Shown here: positions 1 through 6,576 of the stretch, piece after piece
Layout of the letters: every line of letters starts with the position of its first letter
Numbering within the stretch: the first letter of the stretch is position 1
Assembly (NCBI GenBank): GCA_027295975.1
Contig: JAPUJX010000022.1
Span: forward strand, 1 to 7,343
DNA: 7,343 nt
DNA from: Gammaproteobacteria bacterium
GTDB taxonomy: Bacteria; Pseudomonadota; Gammaproteobacteria; Pseudomonadales; Azotimanducaceae
Direction of reading: 5' to 3'
Made by a program: the position numbers and the translations under genes
The notes under the pieces: generated by a model
The model's database searches: none
Told to the model about the DNA's origin: nothing
Seen by the model: the letters and a program-made list of their open reading frames with translations, nothing else

Positions 1-1
1 C

Positions 2-577
2 TCGGCAAGCATCCAACTCATGAGCGAGTTTCGGCAAGCCATGGCCATGCCCCTGGTGGACAGGTCCAGAGCGGATGATGCCGTATCACCAACACGCGAA
101 GCGGACCAACCCCGAGCCGAGATCGAAAACGTTGCGGAAGAATCCGCTCAGCCCGTACCAGCAACACATAATTCGAGTTCCACAACCCTGCTCATCCTGT
201 TGTTCGTTTACGGATTTTTCGTAGAAGGGCTTGGAACCAACGATGGCACTCAGATTTCCGAAGTCGCCGAAGACTTCATGTTGTTGTGGCCCGCCTTGTC
301 AGCGTTGGCCATCAGCCATGGATGGTCGTTCTATCGCAACTTCATCGGTTGCCGGGAATACATTCACAAGACACTTTCGCAGCAGATGAACGAGCCTTAC
401 AAGCGGGTTGTCGTCATGCACCTGACGATCATCTTCGGGGGATTTGTCGTTATGCTGCTGGAAACTCCACTGCCCGCGCTGGTATTGCTCATCGTCTTGA
501 AGATTTATGCAGATGCGCGTGCCCACAAGCGCCAGCACGGCGCTGACCAGCGCAAACAGATCAACGCTGAAAGCTGA
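2..577 (+). CDS. DUF6498-like integral membrane protein, 5' end probably outside the window
   Basis: Small inner-membrane protein of unknown function. Counting from the ATG at 20, a polar stretch of about 50 residues is followed by hydrophobic segments near residues 54-71, 86-101, 130-147 and 150-163, then a basic tail (ARAHKRQH). The motif SHGWSFYRNFIG (99-110), the later VVMHLTIIFGGF (131-142) and the LPALVLLIVLK segment leading to a DxRAHKR-type end match what I know of the C-terminal part of DUF6498 membrane proteins. The frame is open leftward to base 2, and no ribosome binding site precedes the ATG at 20. The family usually has further N-terminal membrane segments, so I treat this as a 3' fragment whose polar stretch is an internal linker. 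If 20 is the true start, it is a 185-residue short form. It converges on the next gene with a 35-bp gap. The family assignment is from memory and no biochemical role is known. Confidence 0.7.
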   Translation, partial: SASIQLMSEFRQAMAMPLVDRSRADDAVSPTREADQPRAEIENVAEESAQPVPATHNSSSTTLLILLFVYGFFVEGLGTNDGTQISEVAEDFMLLWPALSALAISHGWSFYRNFIGCREYIHKTLSQQMNEPYKRVVVMHLTIIFGGFVVMLLETPLPALVLLIVLKIYADARAHKRQHGADQRKQINAES

Positions 578-612
578 TCGGCGGGCCCCACAGTCACCAC
601 ACTTGCCTCTAT
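578..612. other. Short convergent intergenic spacer
   Basis: Thirty-five bases separate the stop codons of the DUF6498-like gene and the haem/propeller lipoprotein gene. I see no GC-rich hairpin followed by a T tract on either strand, so no intrinsic terminator is called. Confidence 0.5.
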
Positions 613-2712
613 TCAGTGCGCTAACGGATCCGGGCGCATCTGGAAATTGACGACCAACGGTTTCGAACCTTTGCCGCCCTCCATGAGCCAGGGCGTGCGG
701 TCACCACTGGATACCCAGATGCCACGTGCTTTCCAGCCCCCATCGACATCGTCAATGCGCCCTTCGAAACCCTTGGTGTAGAAACCCATGGGATAGGGAA
801 TGCGCAAGGTGATGAAGCCACCGTCAACAAGTGCATGCACGCCATCGAACAGATTTCCGGTAACGATCGGCACGTTCGCGCCGAGGCCAAGGGTGTTGTG
901 CTGATCAACCCACGTGTAATAACTCGATTCGACGCTGAAGCCGGGTAAATCGATAAACGCGGGCCCCGGCAGGTCGTGAAAAGTCCAGCCTTCGGGGCAG
1001 TGATCGCCCGTTGCCGCTGTACCGTTCAGCGGTCCCGTGCACTTGCGCCGATCGAACTGACCGAGATGACCGCTGCCGAGGGACACCCAGATGACCCCCT
1101 CGCGGTCTATATCCGCGCCGCGCACGCCAAATCCAGGCAGCGGTACATGGTAAATCTCGCCGAGGTTCGTGGCGGGGTCGTAACGCACGATGCTGCCTGG
1201 ATAACGAAACGCGTTCGAACCCCATACGGAGCCGTCGGCAGGATTGGGCATCACCGCGTAGAAACGGGCGGGTACCCGCTTGTCGAGCTCCGGATTCACC
1301 GCTTCGTTCGGCTCGACCCATTCATCCTGGCGACCGTTGCCGTTGGTATCGAGTATGAGTGGCGCCCAGCCTTGCGATGCGGCGGAGTCGCCGGTTGCGA
1401 GGAAACGTCTGGTATTCACCCAGCCGACAACTTGACCGCCGCCACTGGTCCATAACGTGTTGTCCTCATCTTCGGCGAATTGCAGATGGTGAGTGGAGAA
1501 ACAGGTATCGACGAACTGGTATTCCCCGGTGGCCGGATCGAACACGGCCACATGCCGGCCGGTTCGCGTCGTTGGAAAACGTTTTGCCGAAGGGTGCTCG
1601 GAGCCCTCACGGCAGTAGTCCGGATTTTCCGGTCCGCGAATGCGAGCGGTCAGCCAAACGCGGCCGTCCTGATCCAGCATGGGATTGTGGATGTTTGCTT
1701 TGCTGTCCCAGATGGCCTCGTCTCCCCAATAAGGTGAAGGTCCAACAACGGGCTGGCTGTTGGTTGTGGGCGTGTCCGCATCCCGCACGGGTACCGTGAA
1801 ATGCGAAGTGGTGTTGGCCACCGGGTCGAGAATAGGCATGTCATCGGTGCTGAGTTCGGGCGCGCCATAAATCAGGCCGTTACCGTTGACGGTGGGTTTG
1901 CGCCGGTCAGTACCGGACAAGTCATGCATATAAGCGGCTGCCGTCGACCAGTCTCGCACCGTGGCAACGACGTTGCGCTCGAGTCCCGATGGTCGGGCCG
2001 GGATTTCGTGGGGCAGTTCTCCGGCCTCGACGCGATCGGTCCAGTCTGCGAGATATTTGATCGGCAGACCCTGCAGCAGCCCTGCTGCAAGACGCACCAT
2101 GTTGTTACCGGCCTGGCCCGAGCGAATGCGTTGCTGCCAGGCCTCTTCGGACGACTCCAGGGCAGCGAGGCTCGACGGCAGAGTTCGGGTCGATTTCTGC
2201 CCCATCTGATGGCAGCCGACACACCCCATGTTCTTCATCCAGGTTAGATACTGATTGAGTCCCCCCGGGATGGATTCGAGTTCTGCCTCGGTCGGCAGCT
2301 TCATCATGGAGTACCAATAGGCTGCCGGATACACCTCGGCGGCACTTGCAAGGCTCGCGGCCGGTGCGACGGTGAGTTCGAGTCGTGCACCCGGGCGCGC
2401 CGGTGTTTTGGCCGAATCATCGAGACCGTATCCGCGCACCCAGACTTGATAGTTGGCTTCGGGAAGATCCGGCATCACAAATTGACCCTCGGCATCCGTC
2501 ACCACGATCTTTGCGAAACGAGTGCCGAGATCGGCTGTTTCGGCGATCACCCACACGCCTGCTTCCGGGCCGGTGAGACTGGAGACAACGCCGCCGATGT
2601 CATTGCTGTCGAAGGTCGGTTCCGTCTGGGAAGATCTGTCCGGCGTGCATGATATGAGGAAGATTGACGCCAATGGACACAAGGTCAGAAAGCAGAGCCT
2701 GAATAGTCCCAT
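613..2712 (-). CDS. Exported lipoprotein with carboxypeptidase-regulatory-like domain, one c-type haem site and Vgb/SMP-30-like beta-propeller
   Basis: 699 residues. A hydrophobic signal ends in the lipobox LISC, with Cys22 as the predicted lipidated residue; the next residue is Thr, so outer-membrane sorting from the periplasm is plausible. Residues about 39-98 look like a carboxypeptidase-regulatory (transthyretin-like) sandwich: GGVVSS, then TDAEGQFVMPDLP, then YQVWVRGYG. Residues about 130-265 hold one CxxCH site (C164, C167, H168, in MGCVGCHQMG), which predicts covalent haem c; M205 in GQAGNNM is a candidate distal ligand. Residues about 330-690 carry repeated propeller-type strands (GRVWLTARI, LWTSGGG, SVWGSNAF, VIWVSLGSG, IWVSSG) typical of Vgb/SMP-30-like propellers. 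A DTNGNGRQDE loop (455-464) resembles an EF-hand-type calcium site. C367/C404 and C558/C572 could form disulfides. The start is supported by GGAGAGG just upstream. Similar multidomain proteins are known as uncharacterised families. A periplasmic dehydrogenase or lyase with electron output through the haem is inference; the substrate is unknown. Confidence 0.85.
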   Translation of the reverse strand: MGLFRLCFLTLCPLASIFLISCTPDRSSQTEPTFDSNDIGGVVSSLTGPEAGVWVIAETADLGTRFAKIVVTDAEGQFVMPDLPEANYQVWVRGYGLDDSAKTPARPGARLELTVAPAASLASAAEVYPAAYWYSMMKLPTEAELESIPGGLNQYLTWMKNMGCVGCHQMGQKSTRTLPSSLAALESSEEAWQQRIRSGQAGNNMVRLAAGLLQGLPIKYLADWTDRVEAGELPHEIPARPSGLERNVVATVRDWSTAAAYMHDLSGTDRRKPTVNGNGLIYGAPELSTDDMPILDPVANTTSHFTVPVRDADTPTTNSQPVVGPSPYWGDEAIWDSKANIHNPMLDQDGRVWLTARIRGPENPDYCREGSEHPSAKRFPTTRTGRHVAVFDPATGEYQFVDTCFSTHHLQFAEDEDNTLWTSGGGQVVGWVNTRRFLATGDSAASQGWAPLILDTNGNGRQDEWVEPNEAVNPELDKRVPARFYAVMPNPADGSVWGSNAFRYPGSIVRYDPATNLGEIYHVPLPGFGVRGADIDREGVIWVSLGSGHLGQFDRRKCTGPLNGTAATGDHCPEGWTFHDLPGPAFIDLPGFSVESSYYTWVDQHNTLGLGANVPIVTGNLFDGVHALVDGGFITLRIPYPMGFYTKGFEGRIDDVDGGWKARGIWVSSGDRTPWLMEGGKGSKPLVVNFQMRPDPLAH

Positions 2713-2856
2713 CGTCCTCTCCCGAATTTGCAGGATTCTTCCGTATGATCATAAACGCACTATGCGTCTACCGGCACCTTGGTCGATGCATAATACCGGA
2801 CTCGTGCCGGGGAAGGATGCAAAGGCACGCTGGCTCATGGCTTAAGGGAGCTCGAT
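2713..2856. promoter_or_regulatory. Divergent regulatory spacer between the haem lipoprotein and GST genes
   Basis: This 144-bp spacer must hold the start signals of both divergent genes. It contains a perfect 10-bp palindrome, TATGATCATA (2744-2753), which reads as a TATGAT -10-like hexamer on both strands. Next to it is a perfect 5-3-5 inverted repeat, ACGCA/TGCGT (2755-2767). A perfect 7-bp inverted repeat, CCGGCAC (2771-2777) and GTGCCGG (2804-2810), flanks a CATAAT hexamer (2789-2794). No good -35 partner is spaced correctly from any of these -10-like hexamers, so I call no exact promoter. The dyads could be operator half-sites. Confidence 0.35.
2844..2850 (+). promoter_or_regulatory. 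Ribosome binding site of the GST gene
   Basis: AAGGGAG lies 6 bases before the ATG at 2857. It selects this start for the GST reading frame, and the protein then begins directly with the first beta strand of the thioredoxin fold. Confidence 0.65.
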
Positions 2857-3501
2857 ATGATTCACCTTTACGGACGGCACACTTCCTACAACGTTCAGAA
2901 GGTGCTCTGGACCCTCGATGAGCTGAGCGTCGAATACGAACACACGAACCTCGGCGGTCCCTATGGAGGGCTGGACACAGCGGAATTTGGCCTGATGAAC
3001 CCCAACCGCCGGGTTCCGGTGCTGATTGATGGCGATCTCGTCGTCTGGGAGTCCAATGCCATCGTGCGATACCTGGCGGCCGTTTACGGCCAGGGCTTTT
3101 TATGGCCGCTCGATCCGGGAGAAAGAAGTCATGCCGACCAGTGGATGGAGTGGGCGGCAAACAATCTGCTCCCCGCGTTCATCGGTCTGTTCTGGGGTTA
3201 TTACCGAACACCAGAGAAGCAACGGGATTGTGCTGCGAATGCAAAACTACAGAGGCGGTGTGAGAAGTTGTACGCGTTGCTTGACGATCATCTGAGTGGG
3301 CGGGCGTTCCTGGCCGGAGATTCGCTGACGGTGGGGGATATCCCGGCCGGTACGTCGTTGTACCGGTATTTCGAGATGGGGCTGGATGTCAACAAACCCC
3401 CCAACGTCATGGCGTGGTACGAAAGGCTGATGGAGCGCACGGCTTTTCGTGACAACGTTGCCGAACCGTTTGACGAATTGTTCGGCAGGCTGGACTACTG
3501 A
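2857..3501 (+). CDS. Glutathione S-transferase family protein
   Basis: 214 residues, the usual length of a cytosolic soluble GST. The N-terminal thioredoxin-like domain (about 1-80) has the strand MIHLYGR followed by TSYNVQKV, placing Ser10 and Asn12 at the expected catalytic or glutathione-stabilising position. It also has the cis-proline VPVL segment (residues 53-56) and the ESNAIVRYLA segment (about 65-74), which in this family binds the gamma-glutamyl part of glutathione. The C-terminal all-helical domain (about 88-205) carries the LAGDSLTVGDIPAG motif, the N-capping box and hydrophobic staple region of GSTs. No signal peptide is present, so it is cytoplasmic. The likely role is conjugation of glutathione to electrophiles, or a related thiol-transfer step; subclass and substrate cannot be read. 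It is transcribed divergently from the haem lipoprotein gene and converges on the next gene with an 11-bp gap. Confidence 0.93.
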   Translation: MIHLYGRHTSYNVQKVLWTLDELSVEYEHTNLGGPYGGLDTAEFGLMNPNRRVPVLIDGDLVVWESNAIVRYLAAVYGQGFLWPLDPGERSHADQWMEWAANNLLPAFIGLFWGYYRTPEKQRDCAANAKLQRRCEKLYALLDDHLSGRAFLAGDSLTVGDIPAGTSLYRYFEMGLDVNKPPNVMAWYERLMERTAFRDNVAEPFDELFGRLDY

Positions 3502-3512
3502 GAGGCCGCGGA

Positions 3513-4595
3513 TCAGTCGCTGGCGTTCTTCGGTGCAAACATTGAATCTCTCTCCAGCATCCGCGCACCGCGCATGATGTTGCCGAAGGAGTAGTTGCCC
3601 TCGTGGCAGGCATATTCGTAAACCTTACCCTCATCTGCCTTCCAGATGTATTCGCCGGTCCAGGGTTGTGTCCAGATGGCGGGATCTTCTACCGTGAACC
3701 GGTATAACACGTTGCCATCGTCCTGCATGGTGAGTCGCTCGACCACGTGGTTTGTGTCGGAACTACCACGCCGCCCGGCCAGGGGGTGAAAATTTGTGGT
3801 ATCGATTACCAGGGTGTCGTCTTCCCACCATCCGATGGAGTCGCCCAACCACTTCTTCTCGCCGGCCGGTATGTGCTCGGAATTCATGCGTACGATGCGG
3901 GCATCGTGCACCATCTCGATCAGAATCATCACATGGTCTTCGGTCTGCACGATTCGCTTGAAGTTGTTGTAGGCGCTCGGAACCGTTGGCGCAGCGCCCG
4001 TGAACCCGAGGAGGCAACGCTCCGCCGTATGGCGCTGCTCCATATTGTCATAGGGTCCCGGACCTTCCTCGTCGAGCCACCATGCGGTGCCGGTGTTCTC
4101 GCGACGGAAGCCGGCGAATAGTTTCGCCAGTCTGGCGGTTCCCACATCCGTCATCGGTGGCATCCGGCCATTTTTTGGCTCGACGATGATGGAGGTCCGG
4201 AATTTACCATCGACGCTGAAGGTATCGGTTCCAACGTCCAACCAGAAGTTGTTGTAGCCGCCCACGTTGCCGGCTGCCCCGGGTGAACCATCACCGCCGT
4301 CAGGTGGCGCTTCGCGGTTGGGGTCGCTGATCTGGGCTCTCTCTGCAACGCGATCCTGTTGGCGCTTGACGATCTCCGCGGCTTTCTCCTGGGTGAGATA
4401 AAGATTGTCACCGAATTCCTCGGGCCGCTCCAGCGGGGTGAGGGTGGCCGCATCATAGGTACCGGACAGATCCGGTTTACCGGACGCGGTCCTCTTGATC
4501 CCGGCTTCGGCCACCAGGGCCGTTGACAGAATCATGACGACGCCAGTCAGGAGAACAGCGATGGGTTTTGTGCTGGAGTAGCGAGACGAGAACAT
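3513..4595 (-). CDS. Exported protein of an unassigned family (PDLSG / HDAR / YACHEGNY motifs)
   Basis: 360 residues. A basic start and hydrophobic core (about 11-28) end in the signal-peptidase I site A29-E30-A31, so the mature protein should be periplasmic or secreted. Visible motifs are KPDLSGTYD (40-48), an N-terminal helix rich in Lys/Arg/Glu (about 67-88), a Gly/Pro/Asp-rich linker (about 96-113), GRMPPMTD (143-150), EMVHDARIVRM (227-237), WLGDSIGWWEDDTLVID (249-265) followed by TTNF, and YEYACHEGNY (326-335) followed by a short NIMRGAR. C194 and C330 are the only cysteines and could pair. I recognise the motif set from a large family, mostly annotated hypothetical, in Proteobacteria and Acidobacteria, often in several copies per genome. 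I know of no established activity. The conserved His/Asp/Glu residues suggest an enzyme or a ligand-binding beta-rich fold, but that is inference. It lies downstream of, and on the same strand as, the ADP-ribosylglycohydrolase-like gene, 188 bp away. Confidence 0.85.
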   Translation of the reverse strand: MFSSRYSSTKPIAVLLTGVVMILSTALVAEAGIKRTASGKPDLSGTYDAATLTPLERPEEFGDNLYLTQEKAAEIVKRQQDRVAERAQISDPNREAPPDGGDGSPGAAGNVGGYNNFWLDVGTDTFSVDGKFRTSIIVEPKNGRMPPMTDVGTARLAKLFAGFRRENTGTAWWLDEEGPGPYDNMEQRHTAERCLLGFTGAAPTVPSAYNNFKRIVQTEDHVMILIEMVHDARIVRMNSEHIPAGEKKWLGDSIGWWEDDTLVIDTTNFHPLAGRRGSSDTNHVVERLTMQDDGNVLYRFTVEDPAIWTQPWTGEYIWKADEGKVYEYACHEGNYSFGNIMRGARMLERDSMFAPKNASD

Positions 4596-4602
4596 GGCGT
4601 AT

Positions 4603-4609
4603 CCTCCTT
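4603..4609 (-). promoter_or_regulatory. Strong ribosome binding site of the 360-residue exported protein gene
   Basis: Read on the minus strand this is AAGGAGG, a near-perfect Shine-Dalgarno sequence, 7 bases before the ATG whose first base is 4595. It fixes the start of the 360-residue protein and predicts efficient translation. Confidence 0.8.
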
Positions 4610-4626
4610 CCGACGAGCGAGCAGCC

Positions 4627-4655
4627 AGTATCCATTTTGGTGCTCACTTCGACAA
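4627..4655 (-). promoter_or_regulatory. Candidate sigma-70 promoter of the 360-residue exported protein gene
   Basis: On the minus strand, TTGTCG (4650-4655) and GATACT (4627-4632) are separated by exactly 17 bases. Each matches the consensus hexamer at 4 of 6 positions. Transcription would begin near 4620, giving a leader of about 25 nt that contains the strong ribosome binding site. Matches this good arise by chance, so it is a candidate only, but it would let this gene be expressed separately from the upstream gene. Confidence 0.35.
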
Positions 4656-4693
4656 TTTGTGAGTGTGCCGGTCGATGATAATAGCGCGGTCGT

Positions 4694-4708
4694 ACCACTT
4701 CACGTGGT
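4694..4708. repeat. Perfect 5-5-5 inverted repeat, possible operator
   Basis: ACCAC (4694-4698) and GTGGT (4704-4708) are perfect reverse complements around a 5-base spacer, and a CACGTG palindrome sits at 4701-4706. It lies just upstream of the candidate promoter of the 360-residue protein gene, where an activator could bind. There is no other evidence of binding. Confidence 0.3.
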
Positions 4709-4783
4709 TGAATTTACGCTCAAAAGAGATTCCAAAACGCGCCAGGTTGAATTTTTGGCAACTTCATGATGAGCGCAGGCGTC

Positions 4784-6475
4784 TCATCTAGCGGGCTCCT
4801 GGTGGAAAACCACGATGTCCATCATTGAGAAGATTGTGCCGCCGCTTGTTACATCTGTGCGGGTATAGGGTTGGCCGAGTACCTGTACCCTGAGGGTGTG
4901 AGCTCCATCGGTCAGGCCGAATTGATGCCAGACAGCTTCGTCGAGCTTGGTGCTCCAGCGGTTTGCCGGGTCTTCTTCCGAATAAGTATCCCATACACCC
5001 TGACTCTCGCCGTCGAGCCAGACTTCCACGGTGCCGGCATCCGGCCGATGGGCCGCGGTCAAGATGACACCGGTACCCGTGAACTCGACCTCCGCCTCCG
5101 CGCCCGCCTCTTCGGCATCCGCGAAAATCCATTCGAAGTTGCGGCTCGGGGTGATCGAGTTCATCTCCCAGTTTCCCGTCAGCTTCACCCGTGCATCGTT
5201 TGGCTTGATTCGTTCCTTCACCCGGCCGTAGTCGTCGAACAGGGTAACCTCGGCGCGTACCGGTGCCTGGATCGGCACATTGATCGAACCGTCGATCATC
5301 GACCCGCCGTTGCGCACCGCGGCGTCGATGGCCCTGGCGAGATTGCGTTTGACAATGTCCTCGAAGGAATAGTTAGTGAACGCGAACTTCTCATCGGCGA
5401 TGTCATCGATACCCGATTTGTACTTCTCGGGGATGCGCTCAAAACCGAGGACGACACCGAGTACCCCAACCGCGGAGGCGGGATTGCAGTCGGAATCCTG
5501 ACCGGCGCGGGTTGAGATTATCAGCGTTTTTTCGAATTCACCCCCACCGTAGAGGAGGCCCAGGGCGATGTAGGAGCCGTTGAGGTGCGCGTCGATGTTG
5601 AATGGAACCCCGGCACCCTGTGGGCAGACGTCTCGCCCACCATAGTGGTCCTCGATGAGCTGCCAGGTCACCAGCCAATCGTCAGGGTTTTCAGCCGACC
5701 AAAGCAGGGTATCGGCAATGATGCGGGCATAGAGACTGTCCGCCGGCAAAAGCAGAAGCCCCGCCTCGACGATCTTGCGGGGATCATCCTCGAAGAAGGC
5801 GGCGGAGTAGAGGCCGCCGACAAAAACGCCACCGAGAATTCCATCACCGCCGTTCATTACCCGCCCGACACGTTCCGCGAGGTCCACCGCGGTTTTCGGC
5901 ATTCCGGGTGCGAGCAGCCCGACGAAGTCGGCTTCGATCTGGAAGTCGATGTCGTTCGCATGCGGATTCACCGCCGGGGTACCGCTTTCGGTCGCCGGAA
6001 CGCCACGGCGTAGAGCGCGGCGGGCGGCGTAGTTGGCATGCCACAGGGAATACTTGGAGTCTCTGAATGCGGCGCCGAAGTCGTCGGTTGTCGCTTCCCA
6101 GCCCTTCTCATCGAGAACGGCGAAGAAGGTCATCTCGACGTAGAGGTCGTCCTGATTGATCGAGTTCGACACCCGATCGGGCGTCCACTCCGGCAGCTCG
6201 TCTTCGGGGATCACTCTCGAGAGGTAACGAAATTCGGTGGGTGCGCCGTAACTGACGCCGATCATCTGGCCGGCCCAGCCGCCGCGGATCTTGTCTTCGA
6301 GGGTCGCAAGCTCGAGCCTTTCGTGGCGAAGCACACCCGCTGTGGCGACAGACGATGATTCGGAAATGGAATCACTCGGCGTTGAGGTGTCTGCGCCACA
6401 ACCCGTGACGGCAAACACTCCAGCAACAACCAGGAAACTCAACCGTTGCCGACGGATCAACTGGCGGTTTTTCAT
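4784..6475 (-). CDS. Exported lipoprotein, ADP-ribosylglycohydrolase family, with C-terminal beta-sandwich domain
   Basis: 563 residues. A basic start (KNRQLIRRQR), a hydrophobic core and lipobox VTGC predict lipidation at Cys26, followed by a Ser/Thr-rich linker. Residues about 55-385 match the ADP-ribosylglycohydrolase (DraG/ARH) fold: GGWAGQMIGVSYGAPTEF (65-82) corresponds to the usual first helix motif; INQDD (106-110) takes the place of the canonical TDDT metal motif; GDGILGGVFVGG (210-221) is a core helix; and AGQDSDCN (324-331) is the second metal motif, giving D109, D110, D327 and D329 as metal-ligand candidates. Known members use two divalent metal ions to cleave N- or O-glycosidic ADP-ribose bonds, and this subgroup has no assigned substrate known to me. 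Residues about 405-560 form a beta-rich domain (GNWEMNS, VEFTGTGVILTA, VEVWLDGESQG, DGAHTLRVQVLG) resembling carbohydrate-binding sandwiches attached to glycosidases. GGAG lies 7 bases before the ATG. A periplasmic glycosidase is likelier than protein de-ADP-ribosylation. Confidence 0.88.
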   Translation of the reverse strand: MKNRQLIRRQRLSFLVVAGVFAVTGCGADTSTPSDSISESSSVATAGVLRHERLELATLEDKIRGGWAGQMIGVSYGAPTEFRYLSRVIPEDELPEWTPDRVSNSINQDDLYVEMTFFAVLDEKGWEATTDDFGAAFRDSKYSLWHANYAARRALRRGVPATESGTPAVNPHANDIDFQIEADFVGLLAPGMPKTAVDLAERVGRVMNGGDGILGGVFVGGLYSAAFFEDDPRKIVEAGLLLLPADSLYARIIADTLLWSAENPDDWLVTWQLIEDHYGGRDVCPQGAGVPFNIDAHLNGSYIALGLLYGGGEFEKTLIISTRAGQDSDCNPASAVGVLGVVLGFERIPEKYKSGIDDIADEKFAFTNYSFEDIVKRNLARAIDAAVRNGGSMIDGSINVPIQAPVRAEVTLFDDYGRVKERIKPNDARVKLTGNWEMNSITPSRNFEWIFADAEEAGAEAEVEFTGTGVILTAAHRPDAGTVEVWLDGESQGVWDTYSEEDPANRWSTKLDEAVWHQFGLTDGAHTLRVQVLGQPYTRTDVTSGGTIFSMMDIVVFHQEPAR

Positions 6476-6576
6476 TGCCTGTCTCCAGAAAAAGGCTCAG
6501 GTTAACTTTGTTCGGAAAGAAAACCTAACCAACCCGCGAAAGACCATCGAAAATCACCAACTGGAGGTAACTCACT
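6476..6576. promoter_or_regulatory. Divergent AT-richer spacer between the ADP-ribosylglycohydrolase-like and cupin genes
   Basis: These 101 bp contain the upstream regions of both genes and are visibly richer in A/T than the flanking genes. AGGTT (6499-6503) and AACCT (6522-6526) form an inverted repeat, and the overlapping pair GGTTA (6500-6504) and TAACC (6526-6530) forms a second one, so the region has partial dyad symmetry. No -35/-10 pair with good spacing stands out. It may be a shared operator, which would link expression of the two genes. Confidence 0.3.
6563..6568 (+). promoter_or_regulatory. Ribosome binding site of the cupin gene
   Basis: GGAGGT lies 8 bases before the ATG at 6577. 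The alternative internal ATG at 6604 has no comparable site, so 6577 is preferred. Confidence 0.75.

Noticed and set aside
976..1455. Plus-strand open frame of 159 codons
   Set aside because: Antisense to the propeller part of the haem lipoprotein gene, whose frame has clear domain content; the antisense translation is low-complexity and Arg/Ala-rich.
1801..2247. Plus-strand open frame of 148 codons
   Set aside because: Antisense to the haem-site region of the lipoprotein gene; no motif and no start signal.
2728..2749. TTGCAG (2728) with TATGAT (2744) as a plus-strand promoter for the GST gene
   Set aside because: The spacing is only 10 bases, too short for sigma-70.
2768..3160. Minus-strand open frame of 130 codons
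   Set aside because: Antisense to the start of the GST gene and crossing its upstream region; Arg/Pro-rich translation without any family feature.
4732..4758. CCAAAA/TTTTGG inverted repeat considered as a terminator or operator
   Set aside because: The 6-bp stem is A/T-rich with a 15-base loop; such a pair is expected by chance and would be weak as RNA.
4768..4788. GATGAG/CTCATC inverted repeat overlapping the stop of the ADP-ribosylglycohydrolase-like gene, considered as a terminator
   Set aside because: The stem is only 6 bp with a 9-base loop, and no T tract follows on the minus strand, so it does not meet the pattern of an intrinsic terminator.
4871..5515. Plus-strand open frame of 214 codons
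   Set aside because: It lies wholly antisense to the ADP-ribosylglycohydrolase-like gene, has no ribosome binding site or recognisable domain, and is a typical shadow frame of a GC-rich gene.
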